A stretch of DNA of 53,098 bases from Clostridia bacterium (GCA_017396515.1 JAFQLV010000057.1:1-53098); one strand, 5' to 3'. Positions 7,900-16,184 are shown, numbered from the stretch's first letter. Notes: generated by a model not told the origin, from the sequence alone. Translations and numbers: made by a program.

Positions 7900-8483
7900 T
7901 ACAGCACTCCCTTTGTTGACGGTATAGCGTCCTTGTTGTTTTCGTCAATTGAAACAGCCTGCTTGAGGGTTCTTGCAAAGCTCTTGAAGGTACCCTCAAT
8001 AATGTGGTGAGAGTTAGTGCCTGCAAGCTGCTTTATGTGAAGTGTTACACCTGCGTGACGAACGAAAGCCTCAAAAAATTCCTGAGTGAGCTCGGTGTCA
8101 AAGTCGCCCACCTTTTCTGTGGGAATGTGCAGGTCATAATAAAGACCGCTTCTGCCTGAAATATCCACAGCGGTGAGAATAAGGCTCTCATCCATAGGCA
8201 GAATAAAGCTGCCGTAGCGTGTGATGCCCTTCATATCGCCCAATGCCTGCTTAAAAGCATCGCCAAGGCAAATGGCAATATCCTCAGCGGTATGATGATA
8301 GTCAACCTCTGTGTCACCCTTGCATATGACTCTCAGGGTAAAATCACCGTGTCTTGCAAAAAGGGTGAGCATATGGTCAAGAAAGCCGCAGCCTGTGTCT
8401 ATTGTGCTTTCATCCTTAGAAAGTGAAAGGTAAAGCTTTATATCTGTTTCTTTTGTTTTTCTTATAATTTCAGAGCTTCTCAT
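7899..8483 (-). CDS. hisB: Imidazoleglycerol-phosphate dehydratase
   Basis: A 194-residue monofunctional dehydratase, without the phosphatase half found in enterobacterial HisB. The metal-binding histidines are in GFLDHMLTLFARHG, DYHHTAEDIAI, RHAGVTLHI and TNSHHIIEGTFK. It converts imidazole glycerol phosphate to imidazole acetol phosphate in the cytoplasm. It overlaps hisH by one base and lies 4 bp from hisC. Because the phosphatase half is absent, histidinol-phosphatase must be encoded elsewhere. Confidence 0.97.
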   Translation of the reverse strand: MRSSEIIRKTKETDIKLYLSLSKDESTIDTGCGFLDHMLTLFARHGDFTLRVICKGDTEVDYHHTAEDIAICLGDAFKQALGDMKGITRYGSFILPMDESLILTAVDISGRSGLYYDLHIPTEKVGDFDTELTQEFFEAFVRHAGVTLHIKQLAGTNSHHIIEGTFKSFARTLKQAVSIDENNKDAIPSTKGVL

Positions 8484-8487
8484 AGCA

Positions 8488-9549
8488 TTAAACTCCTTTA
8501 ACGATTTCTGTCATCACCCTAACGAGAGCTTCCATTTCCTCGCGTGAGCCTATGGTGATGCGGTTATAGTCTTTTATTCTTTCGTCGGTGAAGTGTCTTA
8601 CCAGTATACCCTTTTGGCGAAGAAGCGTGTATATGTCCATACCGCTGATGCTTTCATGCTTGGCAAAGATAAAGTTGGTTTTCGAGTCAAGCACCTCAAA
8701 ACCCAGCTTGCGAAGCTCAAGGGTAGTGTATTCTCTTGTGTCGGCAATTCTTTTGCAGTTTGCCATATAGTAGCTGTTTTCTGCCATAGCTGCCACACCT
8801 GCCTTTTGTGTCAGGCGGTTGATATTATAGGGGTTAGTGGAATACTTTATCTTTTCAAGGTCTTTTATAAGCTCTTCACCGGCAAAGCAGTAGCCGAGTC
8901 TTGCACCCGCAAGGCTGTATGCCTTTGAGAAGGTGCGGCAGACTATAAGGTTATCATATTTTCTTATAAGCTCATAGCAGGAGGTGCCGCCGAAATCGAT
9001 ATAGGCCTCGTCAATGAGAACAACATTGTCTTGGTTTGACTCTATAATTTCTTCGATATCCTTTTTACTCATTTCAATGCCGGTGGGGGCATTGGGGTTT
9101 GCAATAACAGTGAACTTGCCCGTTGACATATACTTGCTTTTATCAATTGTGAAGTCCTCCTCAAGGGGAACCATGGTTTTTTCTATGCCGTAAAGGTCGC
9201 AGAAAACCTTGTAGAAGCCATAAGAAATTTCAGGGAAAACGGCACCCTTCACATTGCCGTAAAGCATAAATGCAAAGTTCAGTATTTCGTCTGAGCCGTT
9301 GGAGACGAAAACATTTTTGCTTTCAACACCGTAAACCTCTGCAATAGCTTTTTTCAGAGCACTGCTTTCAGGGTCGGAGTAAAGGCGAAGGTCGCTGACC
9401 TCATCACCGCTTATTGCCTTTATAACAGAAGGCGACGGGGGATAGGGAGACTCATTTGTGTTGAGCTTGATGTATTTTTTGTCTTTCGGCTGCTCGCCTG
9501 GCACATATTCCTTCAGTGCGGAAAATGCACTGTCAATGTATTTACTCAT
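8488..9549 (-). CDS. hisC: Histidinol-phosphate aminotransferase
   Basis: A 353-residue fold-type I PLP aminotransferase. The N-terminal KLNTNESPYPPSP is the substrate loop of HisC, VLIDEAYIDF contains the PLP-ring Asp, and CRTFSKAYSLAGARLGY holds the Schiff-base Lys. The C-terminal RITIGSREEMEAL is the closing family motif. It makes histidinol phosphate from imidazole acetol phosphate with glutamate. It is 2 bp from hisD and 4 bp from hisB. Confidence 0.96.
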   Translation of the reverse strand: MSKYIDSAFSALKEYVPGEQPKDKKYIKLNTNESPYPPSPSVIKAISGDEVSDLRLYSDPESSALKKAIAEVYGVESKNVFVSNGSDEILNFAFMLYGNVKGAVFPEISYGFYKVFCDLYGIEKTMVPLEEDFTIDKSKYMSTGKFTVIANPNAPTGIEMSKKDIEEIIESNQDNVVLIDEAYIDFGGTSCYELIRKYDNLIVCRTFSKAYSLAGARLGYCFAGEELIKDLEKIKYSTNPYNINRLTQKAGVAAMAENSYYMANCKRIADTREYTTLELRKLGFEVLDSKTNFIFAKHESISGMDIYTLLRQKGILVRHFTDERIKDYNRITIGSREEMEALVRVMTEIVKGV

Positions 9550-9551
9550 TT

Positions 9552-10826
9552 TTATTCCTCAAATCTTATTGTTGCACTCTTGCCGTGAGCTGTGAGCCCC
9601 TCTTTATTTGCAAAGAAAGCAACGTCCTTATAAACTTCTTTAAGTGCATTTTCGGTGTAATATGTAAACTGTGATTTCTTAACGAAATCGTCAACACCCA
9701 GAGCACTTGAAAATCTTGCAGTGCCGCTTGTGGGAAGTGTGTGGTTGGGACCTGCATAATAGTCGCCTAAAGCCTCGGGACAGTATCTTCCCATAAAGAT
9801 TGAGCCTGCGTGCTTTATGCTGTCAAGATAATCAAAGGGATTATCAAGGCAAAGCTCAAGGTGCTCAGGGGCTATTTCGTTGGCAATTTCAATGCCTGCC
9901 GTAATATTTTCTGCAACGATAATCTTGCCGTTGTTGTCAATGGATGCTCTTGCTATTTCTGCTCTTTCAAGCTGCGGAATCTGTCTTTCGAGAGCATCGC
10001 TGACTTTTTCTGCAAGCTCCATGCTGTTTGTTACCAGCACGGCGGAAGCATTCTTATCGTGCTCGGCCTGAGAAAGAAGGTCGGCGGCAACAAAATCTGG
10101 GTTTGACTTACCGTCAGCCAAAACTAAAATTTCACTGGGGCCTGCAATCATATCAATTGACACCATGCCGAAAACCTGTCTCTTTGCTTCTGCAACAAAG
10201 GCATTACCGGGTCCCACGATTTTATCAACCTTGGGCACTGTTTCCGTGCCGTAAGCAAGGGCTGCAACAGCCTGAGCACCGCCCACCTTAAATATGCGGT
10301 CAACACCTGCAATTTTAGCGGCGGCAAGAATAACGGGATTAACCTTGCCGTCTTTTGACGGGGGAGTGACAATGCAGATTTCCTTACAGCCTGCAATTTT
10401 TGCCGGTACGCTGTCCATAAGCACTGTTGAGGGATAAGCCGCAGTGCCGCCGGGTACATAAAGGCCCACCTTTTCAATTGGTGTTATCTTCTGACCGGTA
10501 ACAACGCCGTTTTTTTCGTTTATAATGAAGCTTGTTTTAACCTGCTTTTCGTGGAAGCTTCTGATGTTCTTCTCGGCAGTACGCAGTATTCTGAGAAACT
10601 CGGGCTCAACCGCATTGAAGGCCTCCTCGATTTCTTCGTCGCTGACCTCAAGGGATGTGAGCACCGCCTTGTCAAATTTTTCGCAGTATTCAAAAAGTGC
10701 CTTATCGCCCTTTGCTTTAACATTTTCAATTATGTCTGTAACTATATCGCTGACATCAACGGTGTCTGCCATGCGTGAGAATATCTCGCCGTTGTCAACT
10801 TCGCCGTATTTATATATCTTAATCAT
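9552..10826 (-). CDS. hisD: Histidinol dehydrogenase
   Basis: A 424-residue zinc- and NAD-dependent enzyme performing the last two oxidations, histidinol to histidine. It shows the family's GLYVPGGTAAYPSTVLM loop, KVDKIVGPGNAFVAEAKR, SIDMIAGPSEILVLAD, the Zn/catalytic region EIAPEHLEL, and PNHTLPTSGTARF. Length matches the family. The start overlaps the hisG end by 8 bp. Confidence 0.97.
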   Translation of the reverse strand: MIKIYKYGEVDNGEIFSRMADTVDVSDIVTDIIENVKAKGDKALFEYCEKFDKAVLTSLEVSDEEIEEAFNAVEPEFLRILRTAEKNIRSFHEKQVKTSFIINEKNGVVTGQKITPIEKVGLYVPGGTAAYPSTVLMDSVPAKIAGCKEICIVTPPSKDGKVNPVILAAAKIAGVDRIFKVGGAQAVAALAYGTETVPKVDKIVGPGNAFVAEAKRQVFGMVSIDMIAGPSEILVLADGKSNPDFVAADLLSQAEHDKNASAVLVTNSMELAEKVSDALERQIPQLERAEIARASIDNNGKIIVAENITAGIEIANEIAPEHLELCLDNPFDYLDSIKHAGSIFMGRYCPEALGDYYAGPNHTLPTSGTARFSSALGVDDFVKKSQFTYYTENALKEVYKDVAFFANKEGLTAHGKSATIRFEE

Positions 10827-11457
10827 TGTTTTCCCTCACAAGCTTTCCGAGAGAAGCAGCAATTTCGCTGATTTTCTCCCCTTTGAATTTGAATGATGAT
10901 TTGTTTGCAATAAGCCTTGCAGAAATGGGGACAATAGTCTCAATTGGTTCAAGGTCGTTTTCATATAAGGTTTTACCCGTTTCAACTATATCCACAATAA
11001 CATCACTAAGACCTAATATAGGTGCAATTTCAATTGAACCGTTAAGGTGAATAATATCAATATCGCGGCATTTCTCATTATAGAATTTCTGAGCTATGTT
11101 TGAAAATTTTGTGGCAACTCTGAGTGTTTCCGAGGTGTTGTCACGAAAATCCTTTTTAGCTGCAACCGCCATACGGCACTTGCCTATCTTAAGGTCTAAA
11201 AGCTCATAAACATCGGGAGAGTACTCGAGAAGAATGTCTTTGCCCGCAACACCTATGTCTGCGGCACCTCTCTCAACATAAATGGCAACATCTGAGGGCT
11301 TGACCCAGAAATATCTTACGCCTGCCTCGGCATTTTCAAATATGAGCTTACGGTTGTTTTCCTTTATAGAGGGACATCCATAGCCCGATTTTTCAAACAT
11401 TGCATAAACCTTTTCGCCGAGTCTTCCCTTGGGAAGGGCAACATTAATAAACTCCAT
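10819..11457 (-). CDS. hisG: ATP phosphoribosyltransferase, short (HisG-S) form
   Basis: A 212-residue catalytic subunit for the first, committed step (ATP + PRPP to phosphoribosyl-ATP). It begins with NVALPKGRLGEKV; VERGAADIGVAGKDIL and the PRPP-loop region DIVETGKTLYEN are present. It lacks the C-terminal ACT-like domain of long HisG and so needs HisZ, encoded just upstream; the stop of hisZ and the start of hisG share a base. Histidine feedback is expected to act through the HisZ-HisG complex (family knowledge). Confidence 0.96.
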   Translation of the reverse strand: MEFINVALPKGRLGEKVYAMFEKSGYGCPSIKENNRKLIFENAEAGVRYFWVKPSDVAIYVERGAADIGVAGKDILLEYSPDVYELLDLKIGKCRMAVAAKKDFRDNTSETLRVATKFSNIAQKFYNEKCRDIDIIHLNGSIEIAPILGLSDVIVDIVETGKTLYENDLEPIETIVPISARLIANKSSFKFKGEKISEIAASLGKLVRENND

Positions 11458-12563
11458 CAGGCTCCCTCCAATCCGTTTTTAGTGAGTTTCATAAGAGTCT
11501 TATATCTTATACTGCTGTCGAGCTCACTGAGCACAATAACGCTGAAGCCGTTTGCTGAAAGTGACTCAACAGTTCTTATTATCTGTGCCGAAGGGCAGGA
11601 AGTGTCTTTGAGAATGACAAAATCGTAGTCATAGTCAAGCTGTGCGGTGCCGTGACGCTCAAGGGCATCAAGATAAACTGCAAAGCCCACAGCACCCGAA
11701 CGCTTACCCATTTTTTTCATCAGCTTGTCGTATTGACCGCCTGAGAGCACACTTGTGGGTATGCCGGAGATGTAGCCCTTGAAAACAAGCCCGCTGTAGT
11801 AGCTGGTGTTGTTGACAATGGAAAAGTCTATTCTCAGCTTGCCCATAAGCTCAAGCTCCTCTGCGGCACTGCAGATGGAAAGGAACTCATTCAATTCCTT
11901 CTGCACACTTTCATCAGTACCGTTAAAGGCATCAAAGACCTCAGCTCTGCTTTTATATGTAGAAATAAGCTTTGAGATTATATCATAAGCGGCTTGTGTG
12001 ATATTTCCTTTTTGGAACAAAAATGTGATTTCATCAATGCTTTTATTCTGAATGCTCTCAAGAACGGTAGCTTTTACATTTTCACTGAGGTCACAGGCAT
12101 TTATAAGGGCTGAAACAAGACCTGCGTGAGCTATGTCAACTATATAGTTTTCATCAATGCTTTCAAGGCTCTTTACAGCAAGATAAAGCACCTCACAAAT
12201 ATCATAAATGCCGATGTCGCCTATACACTCAAGACCTGTCTGAGTGATTTCCCTGAAGGAGTGCGAGTCCTTGGAAATGCGGTAAACATTTTCGTTATAA
12301 TAGAGCTTTTCAATATGACCCTTTACATCGGGTGCATTCTTTATAATTGAAAGAGTAACGTCGGGCTTGAGGGCAAGAAGTCTGCCGTTGGTGTCTGTGA
12401 AGGTGATAATACCGTCACTTATAAGGAAGTCCTTATTTCTGACATAGAGGTCATATTCTTCAAACTTGCTCATTTTAAAGCGGCTGTAGCCAAATCTTCT
12501 GTAAAGCGAACGAAGACTGTAGACCGCCTTTTCGTCATTTTTTAATATGTTTTCATTAAGCAT
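11457..12563 (-). CDS. hisZ: ATP phosphoribosyltransferase regulatory subunit
   Basis: A 368-residue paralogue of histidyl-tRNA synthetase without charging activity. The class II aminoacyl-tRNA synthetase core is visible (DTNGRLLALKPDVTLSI in motif 2 position; FRREITQTGLECIG-like motif as SFREITQTGLECIG; C-terminal SGGQYDKLMKKMGK resembling the HisA-type motif). There is no anticodon-binding domain of normal size. It completes the HisZ-HisG octamer and carries feedback control. First biosynthetic gene after yerC, 5 bp downstream. Confidence 0.93.
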   Translation of the reverse strand: MLNENILKNDEKAVYSLRSLYRRFGYSRFKMSKFEEYDLYVRNKDFLISDGIITFTDTNGRLLALKPDVTLSIIKNAPDVKGHIEKLYYNENVYRISKDSHSFREITQTGLECIGDIGIYDICEVLYLAVKSLESIDENYIVDIAHAGLVSALINACDLSENVKATVLESIQNKSIDEITFLFQKGNITQAAYDIISKLISTYKSRAEVFDAFNGTDESVQKELNEFLSICSAAEELELMGKLRIDFSIVNNTSYYSGLVFKGYISGIPTSVLSGGQYDKLMKKMGKRSGAVGFAVYLDALERHGTAQLDYDYDFVILKDTSCPSAQIIRTVESLSANGFSVIVLSELDSSIRYKTLMKLTKNGLEGA

Positions 12564-12568
12564 TGCGA

Positions 12569-12859
12569 TTACTCCTTTTTATCCAGTCTGTCAATAGCGG
12601 TTTTATATCCGCCGCTGCCGTAATTCACACATTTGCCCACACGGCATATTGTGGCGGTGCTGGCACCCGTGAGCTTGTTGATTTCAATATAGCTCTTGCC
12701 CTCATAGAGCAGCTTAGCAACCTCTAAGCGCTGAGCAATTGAGCCGAGCTCCTGAATAGTGCACACATCCTCAAAAAAGCTGTAGCACTCCTCTTTATTT
12801 TCAAGGGAAAGTATAGCCTCAAAGAGTCTGTCAATAGCGTTGTTATCAAGCTTATGCAT
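12569..12859 (-). CDS. yerC: YerC/YecD family TrpR-like regulator
   Basis: A 96-residue all-helical protein of the TrpR-related YerC/YecD family. The HTH covers about residues 45-78 (RLEVAKLLYEGKSYIEINKLTGASTATICRVGK), followed by the family's NYGSGGY motif. It is the first gene of the his operon, 5 bp ahead of hisZ, which fits family members proposed to regulate histidine biosynthesis (called HisR by comparative genomics). The start follows GAGGT, 10 bp upstream. An operator-like palindrome, TTAGC-N2-GCTAA, lies inside its own promoter, so autoregulated histidine control is inferred. Confidence 0.92.
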   Translation of the reverse strand: MHKLDNNAIDRLFEAILSLENKEECYSFFEDVCTIQELGSIAQRLEVAKLLYEGKSYIEINKLTGASTATICRVGKCVNYGSGGYKTAIDRLDKKE

Positions 12860-12893
12860 AATTATTTTACCTCATTCATTTTAGCGTAGCAGT

Positions 12894-12922
12894 ATTCTAA
12901 CACATTAGCGTGCTAAAGTCAA
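12894..12922 (-). promoter_or_regulatory. his operon promoter with embedded operator
   Basis: Read leftward: TTGACT (12917-12922), a 17-bp spacer, and TAGAAT (12894-12899). The spacer contains TTAGC-N2-GCTAA (12905-12916), a palindrome with symmetric half-sites. A related, imperfect TTAGCGTAGC copy lies downstream of the -10 at 12881-12890. Placement suggests repression by the TrpR-like protein encoded first in the operon. Confidence 0.75.
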
Positions 12923-12994
12923 TGGCTTTTTGCTGTTATTTTAACTTTTTTTCAGGTGACAGAAAGTTGCATCCTTTTTTCAGGTCAGCGGCAC

Positions 12995-13071
12995 GCGGCT
13001 CCACTGCCGAATTTCATTCGGCACGGCGAACCTTTCGCCGAAAAATCCCAAAGGGATTTTTGTGGAGCCGC
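12995..13071. repeat. Cloverleaf-like palindromic element, copy 1
   Basis: A 77-bp element folds with no unpaired junction base. The outer stem is 12995-13004/13062-13071 (GCGGCTCCAC/GTGGAGCCGC). It encloses three hairpins with 3-nt loops: 13005-13023 (8 bp), 13024-13040 (7 bp) and 13041-13061 (9 bp). It has the same architecture, outer-arm core and first hairpin as the element at 24648-24739, with compensatory changes. It is non-coding, between the his promoter and the TetR promoter. It is probably a repeat family that can form a cruciform in DNA or a cloverleaf in RNA. Confidence 0.75.
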
Positions 13072-13146
13072 CCGGCTTTTCGTCAAATCAACTAAAAATC
13101 AGCCCTTATTTTTTAACTGTTAGCCCTAATATTTCGATGTAAAATA

Positions 13147-13175
13147 TTGACAGTATATTTTGTTCGTGTTAAAAT
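13147..13175 (+). promoter_or_regulatory. Sigma-A promoter for the TetR gene
   Basis: TTGACA (13147-13152), a 17-bp spacer and TAAAAT (13170-13175). An imperfect inverted repeat, AACTTC ... GAAGTT, lies just downstream (about 13177-13211) and could be an operator or a leader stem. Confidence 0.7.
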
Positions 13176-13229
13176 AACTTCGAAATTAAATTGCGGTTTG
13201 ATTTGAAGTTGAATTTACAGGGAGACAAC

Positions 13230-13939
13230 ATGGCGAATATAAGAAGTGCGGCCCAAACTGCCGAAATATACAAAAAAGTTTTAACACGGCAACGGAGCTG
13301 TTTATGGAAAAAGGCTATGAGCGCACAACAGTGCAGGATATAGCAAAGCTGTCGGGTGTGCCCAAAACGAAAATCTTTTATGAGATGAAATCAAAAGAGG
13401 ATATCCTCTGTGCTCTTGTTACAAAATTTCTTAACGGTGTTACGGCGGCATCAGATGCTGTTTCAACAAAGCTCACCGACGATAAAGTTTTAATTTATGT
13501 AGCTGATGAGGTTTTGCAGATTTATATGGCAGAGATGAGCGAGGATATGCGAAATCTCTATCTTGCCGGTTATTCTCTGCAAAAAACAAGCGAAACGGTG
13601 CTCTTGAGACGGACAGATATTATGTACGAGGTTTTCTCAGAGCTGTTTCCTCAGCTTGAAAAGAAAGATTTTTACGAAACGGAAATCGCTTCAATGGGCA
13701 TTATGAGAGCATATATGACAGTACCCTGCGATATGTATTTTACAGTAGAAGCGAAAGTAAACAGACTTGTAACAATGCTTCTTCGCATTTACAAAGCTGA
13801 TGATAAAAAAATTAACGAGGCTATTGAGTTCACCCGGAAAATTGACTTTGAGTCGGTAGCAAAAAAGACTGTTGAGGATGTTTCCAGTGAACTTGCAATA
13901 AAAACGAAAAATAATTCCCGAAAGGAGAAAAAACAATGA
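13230..13939 (+). pseudogene. TetR/AcrR family regulator with N-terminal frameshift
   Basis: The ribosome site AGGGAGAC leads to the ATG at 13230, which encodes a proper TetR N-terminus (MANIRSAAQTAEIYKKV). After the A6-G-T4 run at 13272-13282 the frame is lost by one missing base. The rest continues in the next frame as FNTATELFMEKGYERTTVQDIAKLSGVPKTKIFYEM, a textbook TetR helix 1 to HTH. An intact downstream frame (13304..13939, 211 codons) could start at ATG 13304 after GGAG but would lack helix 1. The C-terminal ligand domain (~150 residues) is not assignable to a known ligand. Its stop overlaps the next gene by 4 bases, so it may control that secreted protein. The shift could be a true mutation, a slippage site or an assembly error. 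Confidence 0.75.
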
Positions 13940-15276
13940 AAAACACATTAAAGAAAACCTTATCAATCATCCTTGCAATCTTAATGGTTGCGACAACAGT
14001 AACATTTGCCTTTGCGGCGGAATCAGACGGTGTAAAGACAACACTTGATGTTTCAAAAGGTAAAATAATAATTGCTGACACCTATGTGACACAGAAGGGT
14101 GAAAACATTGAACTCGACCCTGACGGTTATATTATTACCGGTAAAAGTGAAGACGTAGATACCATTGTAGACTTTTTAAACGAATCAACAGATTCCGTGT
14201 CCTACGATATCGTTTTTGATAATCTGGAAATCATAGCCGAACCGTGGTGTACAGCACTTCGTTTCAAAGGCAATGGTCCTATGATTGTAAATGTAGAGCT
14301 TATAGGCGCAAATTATATTGAGACAGAAAATCATGCTGTATTCTCGAATCAGGGCGCTTCAACACTGACTGTTAATATATCAACAGGCGGTAATTCTTCA
14401 AATCTCTTGGAATGTTTCAGATACGAGGGAAGCAAGGTTCTTTACGATGATGACTTTGCAACAACAGTATATGTTGACGGAAATGAGGTAGGAACATCTT
14501 ATATTATTTGCGATAAAATAAAGTTCAATGAGCCTCATACTGTATCAAAACAAACGATTTTAAAATTTGAGCCTACCGTAAGCGGAACCTATATCCTTTC
14601 TTCTGAGTCAGATAGTATACCTCGCGCTAATCTTTATGATGCTGATTTGCGCTTTCTTGGTAACGCAAAGAATATTGATAAATCAAAATATAATTTCACT
14701 TTGACTCATGAATATGAAGCCGGAAAGACATATTATTTCAACTTATATGACATAGATGGTAAATACCCCTATACCGTAACTCTTGTATGCAAGGAACATA
14801 TAGGCGGTACACAGACCTGTATGGGTTATAAGTGCGAAGCTTGTGAAGCATGGTACGGTGAAGCCGGCGATATACACAACTTTACAACTTACACCGAAAT
14901 TGAATCCGCAGAATGTGAAGTAAATGCAAAAGAAAAAGCAACTTGTGATAACGGTTGCGGTACAACTGATACAAGAGAAGTAGAAAATTCAGCTCTCGGT
15001 CACAACATCGTTATCGATGAAGCAGTAGCTCCTACCTGCACTGAAACAGGTCTCACAGAGGGTCAGCACTGCACACGCTGTGATGATGCAACAGTAGCAC
15101 AGGAAGAAAGTCCTGCACTCGGTCACGCTGACGAAGACGGCGACGGCATCTGCGACAACGGTGGCGAAGATATCCTTTGCAGAGATTGCGGCAGACTTGT
15201 CCACGGTGACACTCTTATTGAAAATATTATCTGTTGGTTTGTAATGCTTATCAACCTTATTAAATCAATGTTCTGA
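13936..15276 (+). CDS. Secreted Cys-rich protein with C-terminal hydrophobic tail
   Basis: A 446-residue protein. The signal peptide ends at AFA (residue ~28). A beta-rich region with right-handed-helix-like short repeats (residues ~35-160) and a beta-sandwich-like segment (residues ~190-285) follow. Then come Cys-rich repeats (residues ~300-400) of the kind often written ALGHN-x-n-PTCTETGLTEGxHC in clostridial surface proteins. The end has a DEDGDGICD acidic loop, Cys-x2-Cys-Gly and His, and a ~17-residue hydrophobic segment (IENIICWFVMLINLI) finishing in KSMF. The C-terminal segment may anchor or sort the protein (inference). It has AAAGGAG before the ATG and overlaps the TetR stop by 4 bases. 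Confidence 0.75.
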   Translation: MKNTLKKTLSIILAILMVATTVTFAFAAESDGVKTTLDVSKGKIIIADTYVTQKGENIELDPDGYIITGKSEDVDTIVDFLNESTDSVSYDIVFDNLEIIAEPWCTALRFKGNGPMIVNVELIGANYIETENHAVFSNQGASTLTVNISTGGNSSNLLECFRYEGSKVLYDDDFATTVYVDGNEVGTSYIICDKIKFNEPHTVSKQTILKFEPTVSGTYILSSESDSIPRANLYDADLRFLGNAKNIDKSKYNFTLTHEYEAGKTYYFNLYDIDGKYPYTVTLVCKEHIGGTQTCMGYKCEACEAWYGEAGDIHNFTTYTEIESAECEVNAKEKATCDNGCGTTDTREVENSALGHNIVIDEAVAPTCTETGLTEGQHCTRCDDATVAQEESPALGHADEDGDGICDNGGEDILCRDCGRLVHGDTLIENIICWFVMLINLIKSMF

Positions 15277-15286
15277 TAAAAATACG

Positions 15287-15317
15287 CAGGGGTACCCGAT
15301 GGGTGCCTCTGTTTTTA
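15287..15317 (+). terminator. Rho-independent terminator
   Basis: An 11-bp stem with two G-T pairs (15287-15297/15301-15311), a GAT loop and five T residues follow the secreted-protein gene. Confidence 0.8.
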
Positions 15318-15390
15318 TATGTCACTCGGCGGGAATAAAGCTGTTTTCTTGGCAGATTCCCCCGCGTACCGAAAACTTTGCCGAAAAAAG

Positions 15391-15419
15391 TTGACAGCGG
15401 GGGAATATAGTGCTATATT
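15391..15419 (+). promoter_or_regulatory. Sigma-A promoter for the riboswitch-folT transcript
   Basis: TTGACA (15391-15396), a 17-bp spacer and TATATT (15414-15419), placing the transcript start just before the riboswitch. Confidence 0.75.
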
Positions 15420-15434
15420 AGAAGCACAACAAAA

Positions 15435-15534
15435 ACAGAGTAGATTTGTGCGCGCTGTAGTGCCTTAAAGACGGGGAGTTGCTTTAAGGACGAAAAAGCT
15501 TCGCTTTGCGGTGCATAAATCGCATCCCGCTGTG
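15435..15534 (+). promoter_or_regulatory. Tetrahydrofolate (THF) riboswitch
   Basis: The leader contains the conserved blocks of the THF riboswitch in order: an AGAGTAGA 5' strand, TAGTGCC, GGGGAG, GGACGAAAAAGC, a TTTGCGGTGCAT segment and GCATCCCGCTGT closing the P1 helix (ACAG 15435-15438 with CTGT 15530-15533). The family binds reduced folates and controls folate transport or synthesis genes in Firmicutes, and the next gene is a folT-type transporter. Downstream, ACCTC (15550-15554) can pair with GAGGT (15580-15584) of the folT ribosome site, so control of translation initiation is inferred. Confidence 0.88.
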
Positions 15535-15591
15535 ATGAATAGTAACACTACCTCTATTTTTCACCTTGTGGGACAAATGGAGGTTTTTATT

Positions 15592-16110
15592 ATGCAAAAG
15601 AAAAACGAAGACAAAATCTTCACCCTCACTTGTCTTGCACTTCTCACTGCCATGCAGATAGTTATTGCAAGGTTTTTGGCCATTCCGGTTACGGAAAGCA
15701 TACGTTTTTCCTTCTCCTTCATTCCCGTTGTTATTGCCGCAAGGCGCTTCGGCATTTTAGGCGGCGTAGTTGTCTATGGCTTAGGCGATTTTCTCGGTGC
15801 AATGATTTTCCCCACCACAGGGGCCTACTTTCCGGGCTTTACCCTCACGGCAGCGGTGTCGGGTCTCATTTACGGCCTGTACCTTGCCAAAAAGGGCGGT
15901 GCGGTGCGCATAATTTTAAGTGTGTTGACCTCTCAGATATTATGCACGCTTCTGATGAACAGCTATTGGGTCTCGACCCTTTACGGCAGTGATTTCGGTG
16001 CAGTGCTTTTATCACGGGTGCCTCAGAGTATAGTTATGAGTGTGCTGCAGATAGTGTTTATGCTGCTTCTGCTTGAAAAAATATGCAGTGTGATAAGGTT
16101 TAAAAAATAA
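15592..16110 (+). CDS. folT: Folate ECF transporter S component (FolT family)
   Basis: A 172-residue membrane protein with about six hydrophobic segments. It begins with a charged cytoplasmic end and a first helix, TCLALLTAMQIVIARF. The ALTAMQ-type motif, FIPVVIAARRFG and YGLGDFLGAMIFPTTGAYFPGFTLTA are typical of ECF substrate-binding subunits of the FolT/energy-coupling class. It would bind folate and use a shared ATPase/EcfT module encoded elsewhere. The start is the ATG after TGGAGG; upstream in-frame Met codons lie inside the riboswitch. Folate as substrate is inferred from family likeness and from the THF riboswitch ahead of it. Confidence 0.9.
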   Translation: MQKKNEDKIFTLTCLALLTAMQIVIARFLAIPVTESIRFSFSFIPVVIAARRFGILGGVVVYGLGDFLGAMIFPTTGAYFPGFTLTAAVSGLIYGLYLAKKGGAVRIILSVLTSQILCTLLMNSYWVSTLYGSDFGAVLLSRVPQSIVMSVLQIVFMLLLLEKICSVIRFKK

Positions 16111-16184
16111 TTTCATTTAAACCTTTACAAAAATAACGAAATTACTTACTTTCTTAAGCTTTTCTTACAAAATATTTACTTTCA

